The notes under the pieces were generated by a model. That model was not told where the DNA came from. It worked only from the letters and a program-made list of their open reading frames with translations, and did not search any database. This document shows positions 8,879-18,322 of a stretch of DNA of 64,000 nucleotides, one piece after another. Origin of the DNA: Stenotrophomonas sp. 704A1 (GTDB lineage: Bacteria; Pseudomonadota; Gammaproteobacteria; Xanthomonadales; Xanthomonadaceae); the NCBI RefSeq assembly GCF_030549525.1, contig NZ_CP130831.1, forward strand, positions 2,753,501 to 2,817,500, given 5' to 3'. A program made the translations under genes and the position numbers. How positions within the stretch are numbered: the stretch's first letter is position 1; the number at the start of each line of letters is the position of its first letter.

Positions 8879-9541
8879 TCAGTAGGTGCCGAAAGGCACT
8901 TCAACCACCACCGGGGGCGCCGGCGCTGCCGGTTGCAGGGTGTAGCGGTCCAGCGCGCCGTCATCGTCGGCCAGCGGCTGGCGATGGAACTGCAGGCGAT
9001 AGTGCGCCTCGCCCAGGCGTACCCCGGCCCCCTCGGCATCCAGCGCCGCAGCCTCCGGCAACAGCAGCCCGCCCAGATCGCTGTAGGCACCGGCTACGTC
9101 GGCGAAGACATAGTCGGCCAGTTCGTCCACCCGCTGCATGGCATATACGTGCGGCAGGTACGGACGTGCCGGGCTGCGGCCGTTGCTCAGGTCGGTCACC
9201 CCGGCCTGCGGCAGATGGTACTGCTCGCGCAGCACCGCCACGCCCAGCGATTCGCTGGCCACCTGCAGGCAGCACACCGCGCGCTTGCCCTCCCGATCGA
9301 GGATCACGAAGCGATCGCCGCGGGTGGCGGCCTGCGGCAGCATGGCGAAGGCCAGATCCCGCTGTGCCGGCTGGTAACCGGCTTCGGTCTGCAGGTTGCG
9401 CCAGGCGCCGAACACCGGCGTGTCGCTGGCGGCGTCCGCAGCAGGGTCGGCGGCAAGCGCCGGCACGATCATGCCGAACAGCCACACCACTGCCAACGCG
9501 CGCTTCGGAATGTGTCCACCGTGGAGCCTGCCTGCCGTCAT
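8879..9541 (-). CDS. Secreted protein of unknown function
   Basis: The 220-residue product has an export signal (KRALAVVWLFGMIVPALA-AD). The mature part carries a Cys-Cys pair (AVCCLQV) and a beta-rich body ending in a proline/valine stretch. It is not a recognised enzyme. Only 22 bp separate it from the downstream Cdh gene, so the two are probably co-transcribed and may act together in the envelope. The ATG at 9541 gives the signal peptide a short Arg/His-containing n-region of about 14 residues. I found no close family by eye. Confidence 0.75.
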   Translation of the reverse strand: MTAGRLHGGHIPKRALAVVWLFGMIVPALAADPAADAASDTPVFGAWRNLQTEAGYQPAQRDLAFAMLPQAATRGDRFVILDREGKRAVCCLQVASESLGVAVLREQYHLPQAGVTDLSNGRSPARPYLPHVYAMQRVDELADYVFADVAGAYSDLGGLLLPEAAALDAEGAGVRLGEAHYRLQFHRQPLADDDGALDRYTLQPAAPAPPVVVEVPFGTY

Positions 9542-9709
9542 ACCGGAACCAACACCTGCACCGGAAGGGCCCGGCGTGCCCGCCGGCACGGTGCCGGCAA
9601 CGCCGGCCACTATGCAGTGCCGCCGCCGTCCCGGCAATGACCACAACGCTGCCGGATCCGGCGTGGTCAGTGCTATCGTGCCGCCATTCCCCTGCGCAGG
9701 AGCGCCCGC

Positions 9710-10003
9710 ATGACCATCCGCCTGACCCTGTTGCTGCCCGTCTCGGCCCTGTTGCTGTCGGCCTGCGTCAGCACGCCCGGCCCGGAGGTCAAGGGCAGCG
9801 GAACCTGCGACGCCAGCCAGCTCGGCTGGGCGATCGGCCAGCCCGCCAACGAAGCCAACATCCGCCGCCTGTCGCGCGAAAGCGGTGCCGGCCTGGTCAA
9901 CCCGATCGGCCCCAACACCATCACCACCAAGGACATCCGCCCGGACCGCCTGCGCGTGTTCGTGGACAAGGACAACGTCATCACCGCCACCCGCTGCGAG
10001 TAA
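9710..10003 (+). CDS. Small lipoprotein, I78-type peptidase inhibitor
   Basis: This 97-residue protein has a lipoprotein signal (TLLLPVSALLLSAC, Cys19). The mature part follows the I78 inhibitor pattern: one Cys, then a helix (QLGWAIGQPANE), then G-P-N-T-I-T-T-K-D-I-R-P-D-R-L-R-V-F-V-D and a closing Cys near the end (ATRC). Members of this family block subtilisin- or elastase-like proteases. AGGAG sits 8 nt before the ATG. It is a likely periplasmic or membrane-bound guard against the cell's own secreted proteases; the target is an inference. Confidence 0.82.
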   Translation: MTIRLTLLLPVSALLLSACVSTPGPEVKGSGTCDASQLGWAIGQPANEANIRRLSRESGAGLVNPIGPNTITTKDIRPDRLRVFVDKDNVITATRCE

Positions 10004-10019
10004 GCGCCGGCGGGCTGTT

Positions 10020-10090
10020 GTAGCGTCGAGCCCTGCTCGACTGGTTCGCGCGCGCCATCCGAAGACCCGTCGAGCATGGCTCGACGCTAC
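10020..10090. repeat. Inverted pair of SMAG/REP palindromes
   Basis: Two GTAG-headed palindromes face each other. One runs forward at 10020-10042 (arms CGTCGAGC and GCTCGACT) and one in reverse at 10068-10090 (arms CGTCGAGC and GCTCGACG). Together they can fold into one long hairpin with a 25-base apex. They lie between the stop codons of two convergent genes, where such an element could act as a two-way terminator or 3'-end stabiliser. Confidence 0.85.
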
Positions 10091-10093
10091 ATT

Positions 10094-10978
10094 TCAGGGT
10101 TCGGTATACCCCGCACAATCGGGCAGCGCCTGATCCGGATGGAACATTCCCTTCGCGAAGCGGAACCGCCGCGTGTAGGTGCACGCCGGGTCCTGCTCGG
10201 TGCGCAGGTCCTTCTTCTTCAGCGGCCCTTTGGCCAGCGAATCCTCGAAGCGCGAGACACCGGCCGGAAACCGTGTCGCCACGGTCTGGTAGCGCAGCAC
10301 CGGCATGCCCTCGGCCACCGTATCCAGCGCCAGCTTCGCCGAGAAGCCGTATTGGTCGTGGCAGGCACCGGCGCGCTGCTTGATGTCCTGCTCGCTGAAA
10401 CAGGCGCGGATCATCGCACTGCCCAGCCACGGCACGGTCAGCACGTCGTCGTCCACCTGGATGTCGTCCTGCAGGTGGCGCACGCGTGCCAGCTGCAACG
10501 TGGACGCATCGGCACCGCCGCCGGAGTACATGCTGCTGAACGAGACGATGCCTCCCACCAGGACATTCTGGCGGGCCCGCTGCTGCGGGTCGGTCACCGT
10601 TTCATCGCTGCCCACGCCAGGGGCCAGGCGCACGATCCACGGCCACAGCTTCAGATCGCTCTCCTGCGGCACGTCGATGCTGACGTGGTAGCTGTGCGGC
10701 CTGCCCTGCCCCGGCACCTTCTCAAGCACTTCCAGCACAGTCGGCCGGTCACCCTCCTCGGCGACCGGCTGCACGCGCACGCACCAGTTGCCGTCCCGGG
10801 TGCAGTCATACAGCCCCATCGGCCCCGTCTCATCGGCGACAAGCAGCTGCCCCAGCGGCTCCATCACGTTGCCGGCGGCATCGCGCTGCTGCGGCAGGAT
10901 CGAGGCCTGGGCCAAGGCCAGCGCCGGGACAGCCAACAAGACAACGCACAGGGTGGCACGGGCGGCAGCGGTGGGCAT
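10094..10978 (-). CDS. Periplasmic protein of unknown function
   Basis: The 294-residue protein starts with a clear Sec signal (ARATLCVVLLAVPALALA-Q). Six Cys in the mature part are paired by spacing (YDC-x7-C early, RAC and GAC in the middle, PAC and PDC late), which suggests a disulfide-bonded periplasmic fold. No motif of a known enzyme family is visible. It ends 4 bp before a SMAG pair and convergent with the I78 inhibitor gene. The ATG at 10978 directly precedes the signal. Confidence 0.78.
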   Translation of the reverse strand: MPTAAARATLCVVLLAVPALALAQASILPQQRDAAGNVMEPLGQLLVADETGPMGLYDCTRDGNWCVRVQPVAEEGDRPTVLEVLEKVPGQGRPHSYHVSIDVPQESDLKLWPWIVRLAPGVGSDETVTDPQQRARQNVLVGGIVSFSSMYSGGGADASTLQLARVRHLQDDIQVDDDVLTVPWLGSAMIRACFSEQDIKQRAGACHDQYGFSAKLALDTVAEGMPVLRYQTVATRFPAGVSRFEDSLAKGPLKKKDLRTEQDPACTYTRRFRFAKGMFHPDQALPDCAGYTEP

Positions 10979-11052
10979 CGATGGCTCCTGCGGTTGGGCT
11001 TCCGATGGTAACCGTTGCCGGGCAGAGTCGAGCCATGCCCGACTTCGCCTTT

Positions 11053-11075
11053 GTAGAGTCGAGCCATGCTCGACT
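11053..11075 (+). repeat. SMAG/REP-type GTAG palindrome
   Basis: GTAG is followed by arms AGTCGAGC and GCTCGACT around CAT. A decayed relative without the GTAG head lies just before it (about 11025-11045). Both are in the 148-bp gap between the dld stop and the start of the periplasmic protein gene. Confidence 0.8.
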
Positions 11076-11126
11076 GCTGTCTGCCGGGCACAGGCGCGGC
11101 TCTACAGCAAAGCCACGTTGTGCCCG

Positions 11127-12833
11127 TCAATGCCCACTACAGTCGCAGCCACCCCACCCTTTCGCCTTCGAGGTCTGACCGATACCGGGGTTGAAGGTGT
11201 TGCTAGGGTCCAGCTGCCTGTAGAACCCGGCCAGCGCCGGCTTGGCCGGGTACAGGTGGCCGACGTTGTGCTCGGCCGGGTACTCCGCACCGCGCTGGTC
11301 CAGCAATGCCCACATCGCATGCTCGATCGCCATCGGGTCTTCACCCTTGCGTGCGATGTAGTCCTGGTGGAACACATGACAGAGGAAGTGGCCGTAGTAC
11401 AGCTTGTGCAGCAGACGGTTGTCGATATCGGCGGGCAGCTGCTCGAACCAGTCAGCGTCATCCCGGCGCAGCGCGATGTCCAGGGCCACGATGTCCTGCA
11501 CCTGGTCGCGATGCACCTCGCGGTAGCGCACTGCGGCACCGGCCACCGCGAAGCGATGCAGGAAGGCCTTGCGCCCTTCCTCCGCCGTGCAATGGAAATA
11601 GGCGCCCTCGTGCGCGGCGAAGAAGCCGCGCAGCCAGGCCTCGGTCTCTGCTGCGTCCTGCGCGGACACCTTCAGCAGCAGATGATGCTCATAGCGCTGG
11701 CGGAACTCGCCCATGCGCGGCGGCAGGTGCGACGGCAGCAGGGCGGTCAGCACCTGCATCACCCGGTCGGTCACCCCACGCAGGCCCAGCCGTTCGAACC
11801 AGCCATCGACGCGGCTCTTCAATGCGAATGCGGCCGGCACGCGGGCGGTGCCGAGGCGGTCGATCAGCAGGAAGCTGTCCTTGCCGTAGCGTTCGCCGAT
11901 GTCATAGGCATCGCGGTGAATGTATTCGCCCGCGATCGGCAGGCGCTCGAAACCGGTCAGCAGCTGGCGCCGGATCGCGGTGAGGCTGTCGGTGCGGTTG
12001 CTGCCGATATAGAAGACCTCGGCGGCCTCCTTCTGGAAGGTGTCCAGGCGCACTGCGAACACTGCCAGCTTGCCGGCCGACCCGGCGGCCTCGAAGTGGC
12101 GGCTGGGATCGGCATTGAAGCGCGCCGGGGTATCGGCATCGATCCGGCGCACTTCGTCGGCGTAGCGTGGATCGGACGCAGCGCGGCCATCGCCATCGCC
12201 CACGTCGGCGGCCGTGTAGTCACCGGCCTGCAGGCGCTGCAGGATCTGCTCGGGCGTATCGCCCAGCGCGATGCCCAGATGGTTGACCAGCTGCAACCGG
12301 CCCTGCGCGTCGACCTGCGCGTACAGCGCCAGCTCGGTGTAGGCCGGGCCACGGCGCACCAGCGCGCCGCCGGAGTTGTTGCAGATGCCGCCGAGCACCG
12401 AGGCACCGATGCAGGACGAGCCGATCACCGAATGCGGTTCGCGGCCCAGCGGTGCCAGCGTCTGCTCCAGGCGGTCCAGCGTCGCACCGGGAAGGCACAG
12501 CACCTGGCGGCCCTCGTTCAACAGCTGGATGCCGGTCAGGCGCAGCGTGCTGACCAGCACGATCGGACGGCCGTAGTCGTTGCCATCCGGGGTGGAACCG
12601 CCGGTCAGTCCGGTGTTGGCCGCCTGCAGGATGATCGCTGCCCCGCCCTGTACCGCTGCCTGCAGCACGCGCCACAGTTCCAGCAGCGTGCCCGGGCGCA
12701 CCACGGCCAGCACCGGACCATCGCCGAAGCGGTAGCCGCGGCGGAAGCGGCGGGTGGCCTTGTCGCCGGTCAGTACGTGGCGGCGGCCGACCGCATCGCG
12801 CAGCTGCTCCAGCACGGCATCGTGGGTGCTCAT
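11127..12833 (-). CDS. dld: Quinone-dependent D-lactate dehydrogenase
   Basis: Dld oxidises D-lactate to pyruvate and passes electrons to the quinone pool at the inner face of the membrane. The 568-residue length matches E. coli Dld (571). The FAD-binding domain is at the front ([51 protein letters not shown]), with the Dld-specific membrane-binding domain behind. The start ATG (12831-12833) overlaps the lldD stop by ATGA, which indicates translational coupling and fixes the start. As last gene of the lactate operon it extends the pathway from L- to D-lactate. Confidence 0.95.
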   Translation of the reverse strand: MSTHDAVLEQLRDAVGRRHVLTGDKATRRFRRGYRFGDGPVLAVVRPGTLLELWRVLQAAVQGGAAIILQAANTGLTGGSTPDGNDYGRPIVLVSTLRLTGIQLLNEGRQVLCLPGATLDRLEQTLAPLGREPHSVIGSSCIGASVLGGICNNSGGALVRRGPAYTELALYAQVDAQGRLQLVNHLGIALGDTPEQILQRLQAGDYTAADVGDGDGRAASDPRYADEVRRIDADTPARFNADPSRHFEAAGSAGKLAVFAVRLDTFQKEAAEVFYIGSNRTDSLTAIRRQLLTGFERLPIAGEYIHRDAYDIGERYGKDSFLLIDRLGTARVPAAFALKSRVDGWFERLGLRGVTDRVMQVLTALLPSHLPPRMGEFRQRYEHHLLLKVSAQDAAETEAWLRGFFAAHEGAYFHCTAEEGRKAFLHRFAVAGAAVRYREVHRDQVQDIVALDIALRRDDADWFEQLPADIDNRLLHKLYYGHFLCHVFHQDYIARKGEDPMAIEHAMWALLDQRGAEYPAEHNVGHLYPAKPALAGFYRQLDPSNTFNPGIGQTSKAKGWGGCDCSGH

Positions 12834-13969
12834 GGCAGGCTGACCAGCGAATCGCGGCCGATATCGGCGATGCGACGCGCGCCGGTCAGCGTCATCGCCA
12901 CCCGCATTTCCTTGGCGATCAGGTCCAGCAGGTTGGCCACGCCGGCCTCGCCCTGCGCGGCCAGCGCGTAGACGAAGGCACGGCCCAGCAGCACGGTGTC
13001 GGCACCCAGCGCGAGCATGCGCACCACGTCCAGGCCGGTACGGATGCCCGAATCGGCGAGGATCTTCAGGTCCCCCTGCACCGCATCGGCAATGGCCGGC
13101 AGTGCACGGGCGGTGGACAGCACGCCATCGAGCTGGCGACCGCCGTGGTTGGAGACCACGATGCCATCGGCGCCGAACGCTACCGCATCGCGTGCGTCCT
13201 CCGGGTCGAGGATGCCCTTGATCAGCATCGGGCCCTTCCAGAATTCGCGGATCCATTCCAGGTCCTTCCACGAAATGGAGGGATCGAAATTGCTGCCCAG
13301 CCAGCCGATGTAATCCTCCAGCCCGGTCGGGTTGCCACGGTAGGTGGAGATGTTGCCCAGATCGTGCGGGCGGCCGAACAGGCCCACGTCCCACGCCCAG
13401 CGCGGATGGGTGATGGCCTGGCCGATGCGGCGCAGCGGGGCGTTCGGGCCGCTCATGCCGGAATGCGCATCACGGTAGCGTGCGCCCGGCACCGGCATGT
13501 CCACGGTGAATACCAGCGTGGTCACACCGGCGGCCTGCGCGCGCTCCAGCGCGTTGCGCATGAAGCCACGGTCGCGCAGCACGTACAGCTGGAACCACAT
13601 CGGCCGCTGGATCGCCGGCGCCACTTCCTCGATCGGGCAGACCGATACGGTGGACAGGGTGAACGGGATGCCACGGCTGTCGGCCGCACGCGCCGCCTGT
13701 ACCTCGCCGCGGCGGGCATACATGCCGGTCAGCCCGACCGGGGCCAGCGCCACCGGCATCGCCAGTGTCTCGCCGAACAGCTCGGTTTCCAGGCTCAGGT
13801 CGGACATGTTGCGCAGGATGCGCTGGCGCAGCGCGATGTCGGACAGGTCGGAAACGTTGCGCTTCAGCGTGTGCTCGGCATACGCGCCGCCATCGATGTA
13901 GTGGAACAGGAACGGCGGCAGCCGGCGTTCGGCTGCAGCACGGTAATCGGTGGAGGCGGAGATGATCAT
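12830..13969 (-). CDS. lldD: L-lactate dehydrogenase, FMN-dependent
   Basis: LldD oxidises L-lactate to pyruvate using FMN and donates electrons to the respiratory chain. The 379-residue protein has the alpha-hydroxy-acid oxidase barrel: substrate/FMN motifs Y-I-D-G-G-A-Y near the start, APVGL, and SNHGGRQLD, where the catalytic base is His275, the same number as in E. coli LldD. The start at 13969 is 4 bp after the lldR stop. The longer frame upstream overlaps lldR and is not coding. It lies between lldR and dld in a tightly packed operon. Confidence 0.96.
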   Translation of the reverse strand: MIISASTDYRAAAERRLPPFLFHYIDGGAYAEHTLKRNVSDLSDIALRQRILRNMSDLSLETELFGETLAMPVALAPVGLTGMYARRGEVQAARAADSRGIPFTLSTVSVCPIEEVAPAIQRPMWFQLYVLRDRGFMRNALERAQAAGVTTLVFTVDMPVPGARYRDAHSGMSGPNAPLRRIGQAITHPRWAWDVGLFGRPHDLGNISTYRGNPTGLEDYIGWLGSNFDPSISWKDLEWIREFWKGPMLIKGILDPEDARDAVAFGADGIVVSNHGGRQLDGVLSTARALPAIADAVQGDLKILADSGIRTGLDVVRMLALGADTVLLGRAFVYALAAQGEAGVANLLDLIAKEMRVAMTLTGARRIADIGRDSLVSLP

Positions 13970-13973
13970 GGGG

Positions 13974-14738
13974 TCAACCGTGGGGGGAAGGCAGACGCGA
14001 GGCCCGCGCACGCCGGGCTTCGTTGTCATCGAGGGTGCGCAGCGTGGTGTGCACGAACTCGAGGTGGGCATGCGCGGCGGCGCGCGCGCGTTCGGGGTCG
14101 CCGGCCAGCACCGCATCCATCATCTCGCGGTGCTGGTCGGACAGCGGCGAGAAGGTCCGCGCCGAGGTGTAGAGCTTTTCGCGGCTCTGCGAGATGTTGG
14201 TCTGCAGCAGCTCGAACAGGCCGCGCATCACCTGCAGCAGCACCAGGTTGTGCGAGGCTTCGGCGATGGACAGGTGGAACGCCGCGTCGGCCTCGGCCTC
14301 ACCGGTCGGATCGTCCTTGCCGTGCGCGTCCATCATGGTCTGGAAGGCCTGCGCGATGCGCGTGCGGTCCTCGTCGGTGGCACGCAGCGCCGCGTGCCAG
14401 GCGGTGGCGCCTTCCAGCGCATGGCGGATCTCCAGCACGTCGAAGCGGTACTCCGGATCGCCCTGGAACAGCGGCAGGTACGGGGCCAGCGGCTCCTCCA
14501 GTGCCTGCCGCGCGCGTGCGGCCGGTTCGGCGACATAGGTGCCGCCGCCGACCCGTGCAATCAGCAGGCCCTGGCTGGCCAGCTGCGCGATGGCCTCGCG
14601 CAGCGCGGTGCGCGAAACCCCCAGCTGCACCGCCAGCGTGCGCTCGGCCGGCAGCCGGTCACCCGGCTGCAGCCGCTGCTCCTGCACCAGCGCGCGCAGC
14701 TGCACGGCGACCTTGTCGGAAATACGTTGCATGCTCAT
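13974..14738 (-). CDS. lldR: Lactate-responsive GntR-family regulator
   Basis: LldR represses the lactate operon and releases it when lactate is present. The 254-residue protein has an N-terminal winged helix ([37 protein letters not shown]) and an FadR/FCD-type all-helical C-terminal domain (EIRHALEG, then [14 protein letters not shown], then [12 protein letters not shown]), whose Asp and His residues normally hold a metal next to the ligand. It lies within its own target operon between lldP and lldD. Matching operators are found upstream of lldP. Confidence 0.93.
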   Translation of the reverse strand: MSMQRISDKVAVQLRALVQEQRLQPGDRLPAERTLAVQLGVSRTALREAIAQLASQGLLIARVGGGTYVAEPAARARQALEEPLAPYLPLFQGDPEYRFDVLEIRHALEGATAWHAALRATDEDRTRIAQAFQTMMDAHGKDDPTGEAEADAAFHLSIAEASHNLVLLQVMRGLFELLQTNISQSREKLYTSARTFSPLSDQHREMMDAVLAGDPERARAAAHAHLEFVHTTLRTLDDNEARRARASRLPSPHG

Positions 14739-14791
14739 GGGGCCATTGTGGCCTGAAGCACGCAGCGGTGGTGCAGCCAGCGCAGCATGGC

Positions 14792-16450
14792 TCAGGGAAT
14801 CATCCAGGTCAGCCAGTAGGCCTGCGCCAGGGTGATCAGGCCGACCATCGTGGTGAAGATCAGGCTGTGCTTGACCGTGAAGCGGAACAGGTCCGATTCC
14901 TTGCCGGCCAGGCCGACCGCGGCGCAGGCAATGGCGATCGACTGCGGTGAGATCATCTTGCCGGTGACACCGCCGGTGGTGTTGGCCGCCACCAGCAGCA
15001 CGTCGGACACGCCGATCTGCTGCGCGGTGGTGGCCTGCAGCGCCGAGAACAGCGCATTGGACGAGGTATCCGAACCGGTCAGGAACACGCCCAGCCAGCC
15101 CAGGAACGGCGAGAAGAACGGGAACGCGTCGCCGGTGTGCGCCAGTGCGAGCGCCAGCGTGGCCGACAGACCGGAATAGTTGGCGATGAAGGCAAAGGCC
15201 AGCACCATGCCGATCGAGTAGATCGGCGTGCGCAGTTCGCGCACGGTTTCGCCGAAGGTCTGCACGGCGGCCTTGGCCGGCATGCGCAGGGCGATGATGG
15301 CGATCAGCGCAGCGAGGATGATCGAGGTGCCGGTGGCCGAGAACCAGTCGAACTTGTACACCGCTTCATAACTCAACGGCGCCGGCACGATCGGCGGCAT
15401 CTTCTGCACCATCTGGTCCAGCCCGGGCACCGGAATTTTCAGTACCCAGCCTTGCAGCGGGCCGCCCGCCGCGAACAGCGACTTGAACGGCGTGATGCTC
15501 CACAGCGTGACCATCGCGGTGAGGATCAGGAACGGCGACCACGCCTTGGCGATCTGGCCGACGCTGTAGCGCGGGGCCTCCAGTGCCTGTGCGGCCGCCT
15601 CGGCGCTGGTCTCGGTATCGAAGCGGAAGATCCGCACCGGCTTCCAGCGGCGCAGGAACAGGGTCAGGCAGACCAGCGACGCCAGCGAGGCGGTGATGTC
15701 CGGCAGCTCCGGGCCGATGAAGTTGGAGGTCAGGTACTGCGCGATCGCGAACGAGCCACCGGCCACCAGCACCGCCGGCCAGGTTTCCTTGATGCCGCGC
15801 CAGCCATCCATGATCGCCATGATCCAGAACAGCACGATGAGGGTCAGGAACGGCAGCTGGCGGCCGGCCATCTGGCCGATCTCGAACGCATCCAGGCCGG
15901 TGACCTGCCCGGCCACGATGATCGGAATGCCCATTGCGCCGAACGCGACCGGCGCGGTGTTGACGATCAGGCACAGGCCGGCCGCATACAGCGGCTTGAA
16001 GCCCAGCCCGACCAGCAGCGCGGCGGTGATCGCCACCGGCGCACCGAAACCGGCCGCGCCCTCCAGGAACGCACCGAAGGCGAAGCCGACCATCAGCATC
16101 TGCAGCCGCTGGTCCTCGGTGATCGACAGGATCGAGGCGCGGATGATGTCGAACTGCCCGGTCTTCACCGAGACCTTGTACAGGAACACCGCGCCGATGA
16201 TGATCCAGGCGATCGGCCACAGGCCGTAGACGAAGCCATAGCCGGCCGCGCCCAACGCCTGCGCCAGTGGCATGCGGTAGAACAGCAGGGCCACGCCCAG
16301 CGCGATGGCCACGGTGATCGTGCCGGCGAGCCAGCCCTTCATGCGCAGCACCGCCAGGGCGATGAAGAAGAACGCGATCGGCAGCAGCGCGATCAGGCTG
16401 GACAACCACAGGTTGCCGGCGGGGTCGTACAGGTGTTGCCAGGGCTGCAT
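14792..16450 (-). CDS. lldP: L-lactate permease
   Basis: LldP imports L- and D-lactate (and glycolate) with protons. The 552-residue protein is nearly the length of the E. coli permease (551) and is hydrophobic throughout, with family segments such as [48 protein letters not shown] and [16 protein letters not shown]. The ATG at 16450 is chosen because [10 protein letters not shown] is the usual LldP start. It is the first gene of lldP-lldR-lldD-dld and is preceded by the paired LldR operators. Confidence 0.96.
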   Translation of the reverse strand: MQPWQHLYDPAGNLWLSSLIALLPIAFFFIALAVLRMKGWLAGTITVAIALGVALLFYRMPLAQALGAAGYGFVYGLWPIAWIIIGAVFLYKVSVKTGQFDIIRASILSITEDQRLQMLMVGFAFGAFLEGAAGFGAPVAITAALLVGLGFKPLYAAGLCLIVNTAPVAFGAMGIPIIVAGQVTGLDAFEIGQMAGRQLPFLTLIVLFWIMAIMDGWRGIKETWPAVLVAGGSFAIAQYLTSNFIGPELPDITASLASLVCLTLFLRRWKPVRIFRFDTETSAEAAAQALEAPRYSVGQIAKAWSPFLILTAMVTLWSITPFKSLFAAGGPLQGWVLKIPVPGLDQMVQKMPPIVPAPLSYEAVYKFDWFSATGTSIILAALIAIIALRMPAKAAVQTFGETVRELRTPIYSIGMVLAFAFIANYSGLSATLALALAHTGDAFPFFSPFLGWLGVFLTGSDTSSNALFSALQATTAQQIGVSDVLLVAANTTGGVTGKMISPQSIAIACAAVGLAGKESDLFRFTVKHSLIFTTMVGLITLAQAYWLTWMIP

Positions 16451-16512
16451 GAAGGCTCTCGACTGGGGCGGGATGTGCTCCACCGCAGGCGGTGGGTCGC
16501 CGAGGCCGATCA

Positions 16513-16531
16513 TTATTGGTACGACCAATAA
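16513..16531. promoter_or_regulatory. LldR-type operator, gene-proximal
   Basis: This is a perfect inverted repeat TTATTGGT-ACG-ACCAATAA. Its core ATTGGT-N3-ACCAAT is the consensus shape of LldR/PdhR-type GntR operators. It lies 63-81 bp before the lldP start codon. Confidence 0.85.
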
Positions 16532-16611
16532 AAGGAGTCATCAGCCTGCGCGGAGCGGATTTAACCGCCACTCCGGCGAAGCGCCTATTAGACCATAGGG
16601 TTAGACGTCAT

Positions 16612-16628
16612 ATTGGTCCGACCATTAT
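16612..16628. promoter_or_regulatory. LldR-type operator, distal
   Basis: ATTGGT-CCG-ACCATT is an almost perfect copy of the proximal operator core. The two centres are 97 bp apart, about nine helical turns, with the probable lldP promoter between them, as in the looped two-operator arrangement known for E. coli lldPRD. A weak minus-strand -10 candidate is TTAAAT near 16564-16559; no good -35 is visible. Confidence 0.75.
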
Positions 16629-16674
16629 GGCGCGCAAGGGCGTGCCTGGCCGCCAGCCGGCAACCGCCCTCCCC

Positions 16675-17127
16675 TTACGAAATCCGCTTCTCCAGCCGTC
16701 GCATCACCGCCAGCACCAGCACGCACAGCACGCTGACACCGATGGCGATCACGTACTTGCCGATGCCCACCGCGATGCCGATGGCGGCGGCCATGACCAG
16801 CGAACTGGCGGTGGTCAGGCCGCTGACCTGGTCTTCGCGGGAGCCGCGCAGGATGGTGCCGGCAGCCACGAAGCCGACACAGGCCACCACCGCTTCGATC
16901 AGGCGTACCGGGTCGACCTGCAGCAGATCGCGGTAGCGCTCCTGCTGGAAATGCTCGGCCACCGAATCGCCGAGCCCGACGATCAGCGCGGCCGCGCCGG
17001 CGATCAGCATGTGCGTACGCAGACCGGCGGCATGCTTGCCCATCTCGCGTTCGACGCCGAGCACGCCGCCAAACAGCATCGCCGTGGCCACGCGCAGCAG
17101 GATCGACATGTCCTGGGTGAGTTCCAT
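16675..17127 (-). CDS. MgtC/SapB-family membrane protein
   Basis: The 150-residue protein is the single membrane domain of the MgtC/SapB family: ATAMLFGGVLGVEREMGKHAAGLRTHMLI contains the conserved E-R and G-L-R-T-H elements, followed by AAGTILRG and three further hydrophobic helices. Members modulate ATP synthase or are linked to magnesium and acid stress; stand-alone short versions like this one have no proven role. It lacks the C-terminal soluble domain of Salmonella MgtC. CGGAGACA before the ATG at 17127 supports the start. It lies upstream of the lldP control region on the same strand. Confidence 0.88.
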   Translation of the reverse strand: MELTQDMSILLRVATAMLFGGVLGVEREMGKHAAGLRTHMLIAGAAALIVGLGDSVAEHFQQERYRDLLQVDPVRLIEAVVACVGFVAAGTILRGSREDQVSGLTTASSLVMAAAIGIAVGIGKYVIAIGVSVLCVLVLAVMRRLEKRIS

Positions 17128-17208
17128 TGCTGTCTCCGGTTGTTTTCCGGAGCGTTGCGCGCAGGGCGTCGGATGCGGGTGAAGGCCGCACCACAGCCCG
17201 TTCACCGG

Positions 17209-17231
17209 GAAGCGCCGGGCCATGCCCGGCG
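17209..17231 (+). repeat. Degenerate SMAG palindrome (GAAG head)
   Basis: The element has perfect arms CGCCGGGC and GCCCGGCG around CAT, but its head is GAAG instead of GTAG. It lies between the MgtC-like and SDR genes and appears to be a decaying copy. Confidence 0.65.
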
Positions 17232-17255
17232 TCGCCGTCGCCGGCAATCAACGCA

Positions 17256-18011
17256 TCACTGCGCCAGATACCCACCATCGATGGCGTAGTACGCACCCGT
17301 GGCAAACGTGGCGTCATCACTGGCCAGCCAGGCCACCAGCGCCGCCACCTCCTGGGCGGTACCCAACCGCTTCAGCGCGTGCCGTGCTTCCAGCGTCGCA
17401 CGCACCTTGGCGTCCATGCTGTCCAGCAGCGGCGTACTGATGAAGCCCGGGCCGACCGCGTTGATGCGGATGCCATCGGCAGCGTGCTCCCAGGCAGCGG
17501 TCTGGGTCAGCCCCACCACGCCATGCTTGGCAGCCGCATACGCGGTCGATCCGGCATATCCCACCTGGCCGAGGATCGAGGCCATGTTGATGATGCTGCC
17601 GCCGCCGCCCCCGCGCATCGCCTGGATCTGCGCACGCTGGCACAGGAACACGCTGGTCAGGTTCACATCGAGCACGCGCTTCCAGCCATCGATCGGATAG
17701 TCGCCGCTGCTGGCCGCCGGCCCGCCGATGCCGGCGTTGTTGACTGCGATCTGCACGCCACCCAGCTCCTTCACCGTGCGCTGCACTGCGGCTTCCACCG
17801 CGGCCTCGTCGGTGACATCCAACGCGATGCCGATGGCTTCGGTACCGCGATCACGCAGCGCTGCCACGGTTGCGTCGACCGCGGCCTGCTTCAGGTCCCA
17901 CACTGAAATCCGCGCACCGGAGGCGGCGAGCGTCTCGGCGACGGCCAGACCGATGCCGGACACGCCGCCGGTCACGATCGCCGTCTTTCCACCAAGCTGG
18001 TAATCAATCAT
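17256..18011 (-). CDS. Short-chain dehydrogenase/reductase
   Basis: This is a classical NAD(P)-dependent oxidoreductase of 251 residues. The cofactor motif is TGGVSGIG at 14-21, and the catalytic tetrad is Asn117, Ser145, Tyr158 and Lys162 (YAAAK). Asp at the end of the second strand (VWDLK) favours NAD(H) over NADP(H). GGAGG lies 7-8 nt before the ATG. It is divergent from an AraC regulator across 311 bp, which makes that regulator a candidate controller. The substrate cannot be read from sequence. Confidence 0.92.
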   Translation of the reverse strand: MIDYQLGGKTAIVTGGVSGIGLAVAETLAASGARISVWDLKQAAVDATVAALRDRGTEAIGIALDVTDEAAVEAAVQRTVKELGGVQIAVNNAGIGGPAASSGDYPIDGWKRVLDVNLTSVFLCQRAQIQAMRGGGGGSIINMASILGQVGYAGSTAYAAAKHGVVGLTQTAAWEHAADGIRINAVGPGFISTPLLDSMDAKVRATLEARHALKRLGTAQEVAALVAWLASDDATFATGAYYAIDGGYLAQ

Positions 18012-18322
18012 CTGGAGCCTCCTTCTGTTGGAAAATGATGCGGACAGATCCGTCCGACATCACTGACATTACGCCCCTCTTCGTGACGAAACGCTGCATG
18101 CGCGATCGCCGTACGCACGCGCACTGCTCCGCGACCTGCAACTTGGCCGTAAATGCCAATCGATTGACCCGTTGGCTATCGCATTCGGGCTGGCGTTGGA
18201 GAAAATGACAGGGATCTATTTCTACCTCTGAAAGCGCAGGACCGATCCGCGCTGCAGGTGCACGATGGAACGTGCGGGCCACTGGCTGCCGGCACCCATC
18301 CCCCATGGTTGAGCGCCGAGCG
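18012..18322. promoter_or_regulatory. Divergent promoter region between SDR and AraC genes
   Basis: No gene is visible in these 311 bases. Near the SDR start there is an inverted repeat CGGAC-AGATCC-GTCCG (18041-18056), a plausible regulator site. AT-richer stretches around 18140-18165 and 18195-18230 could hold promoters, but no -35/-10 pair stands out. Confidence 0.4.
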
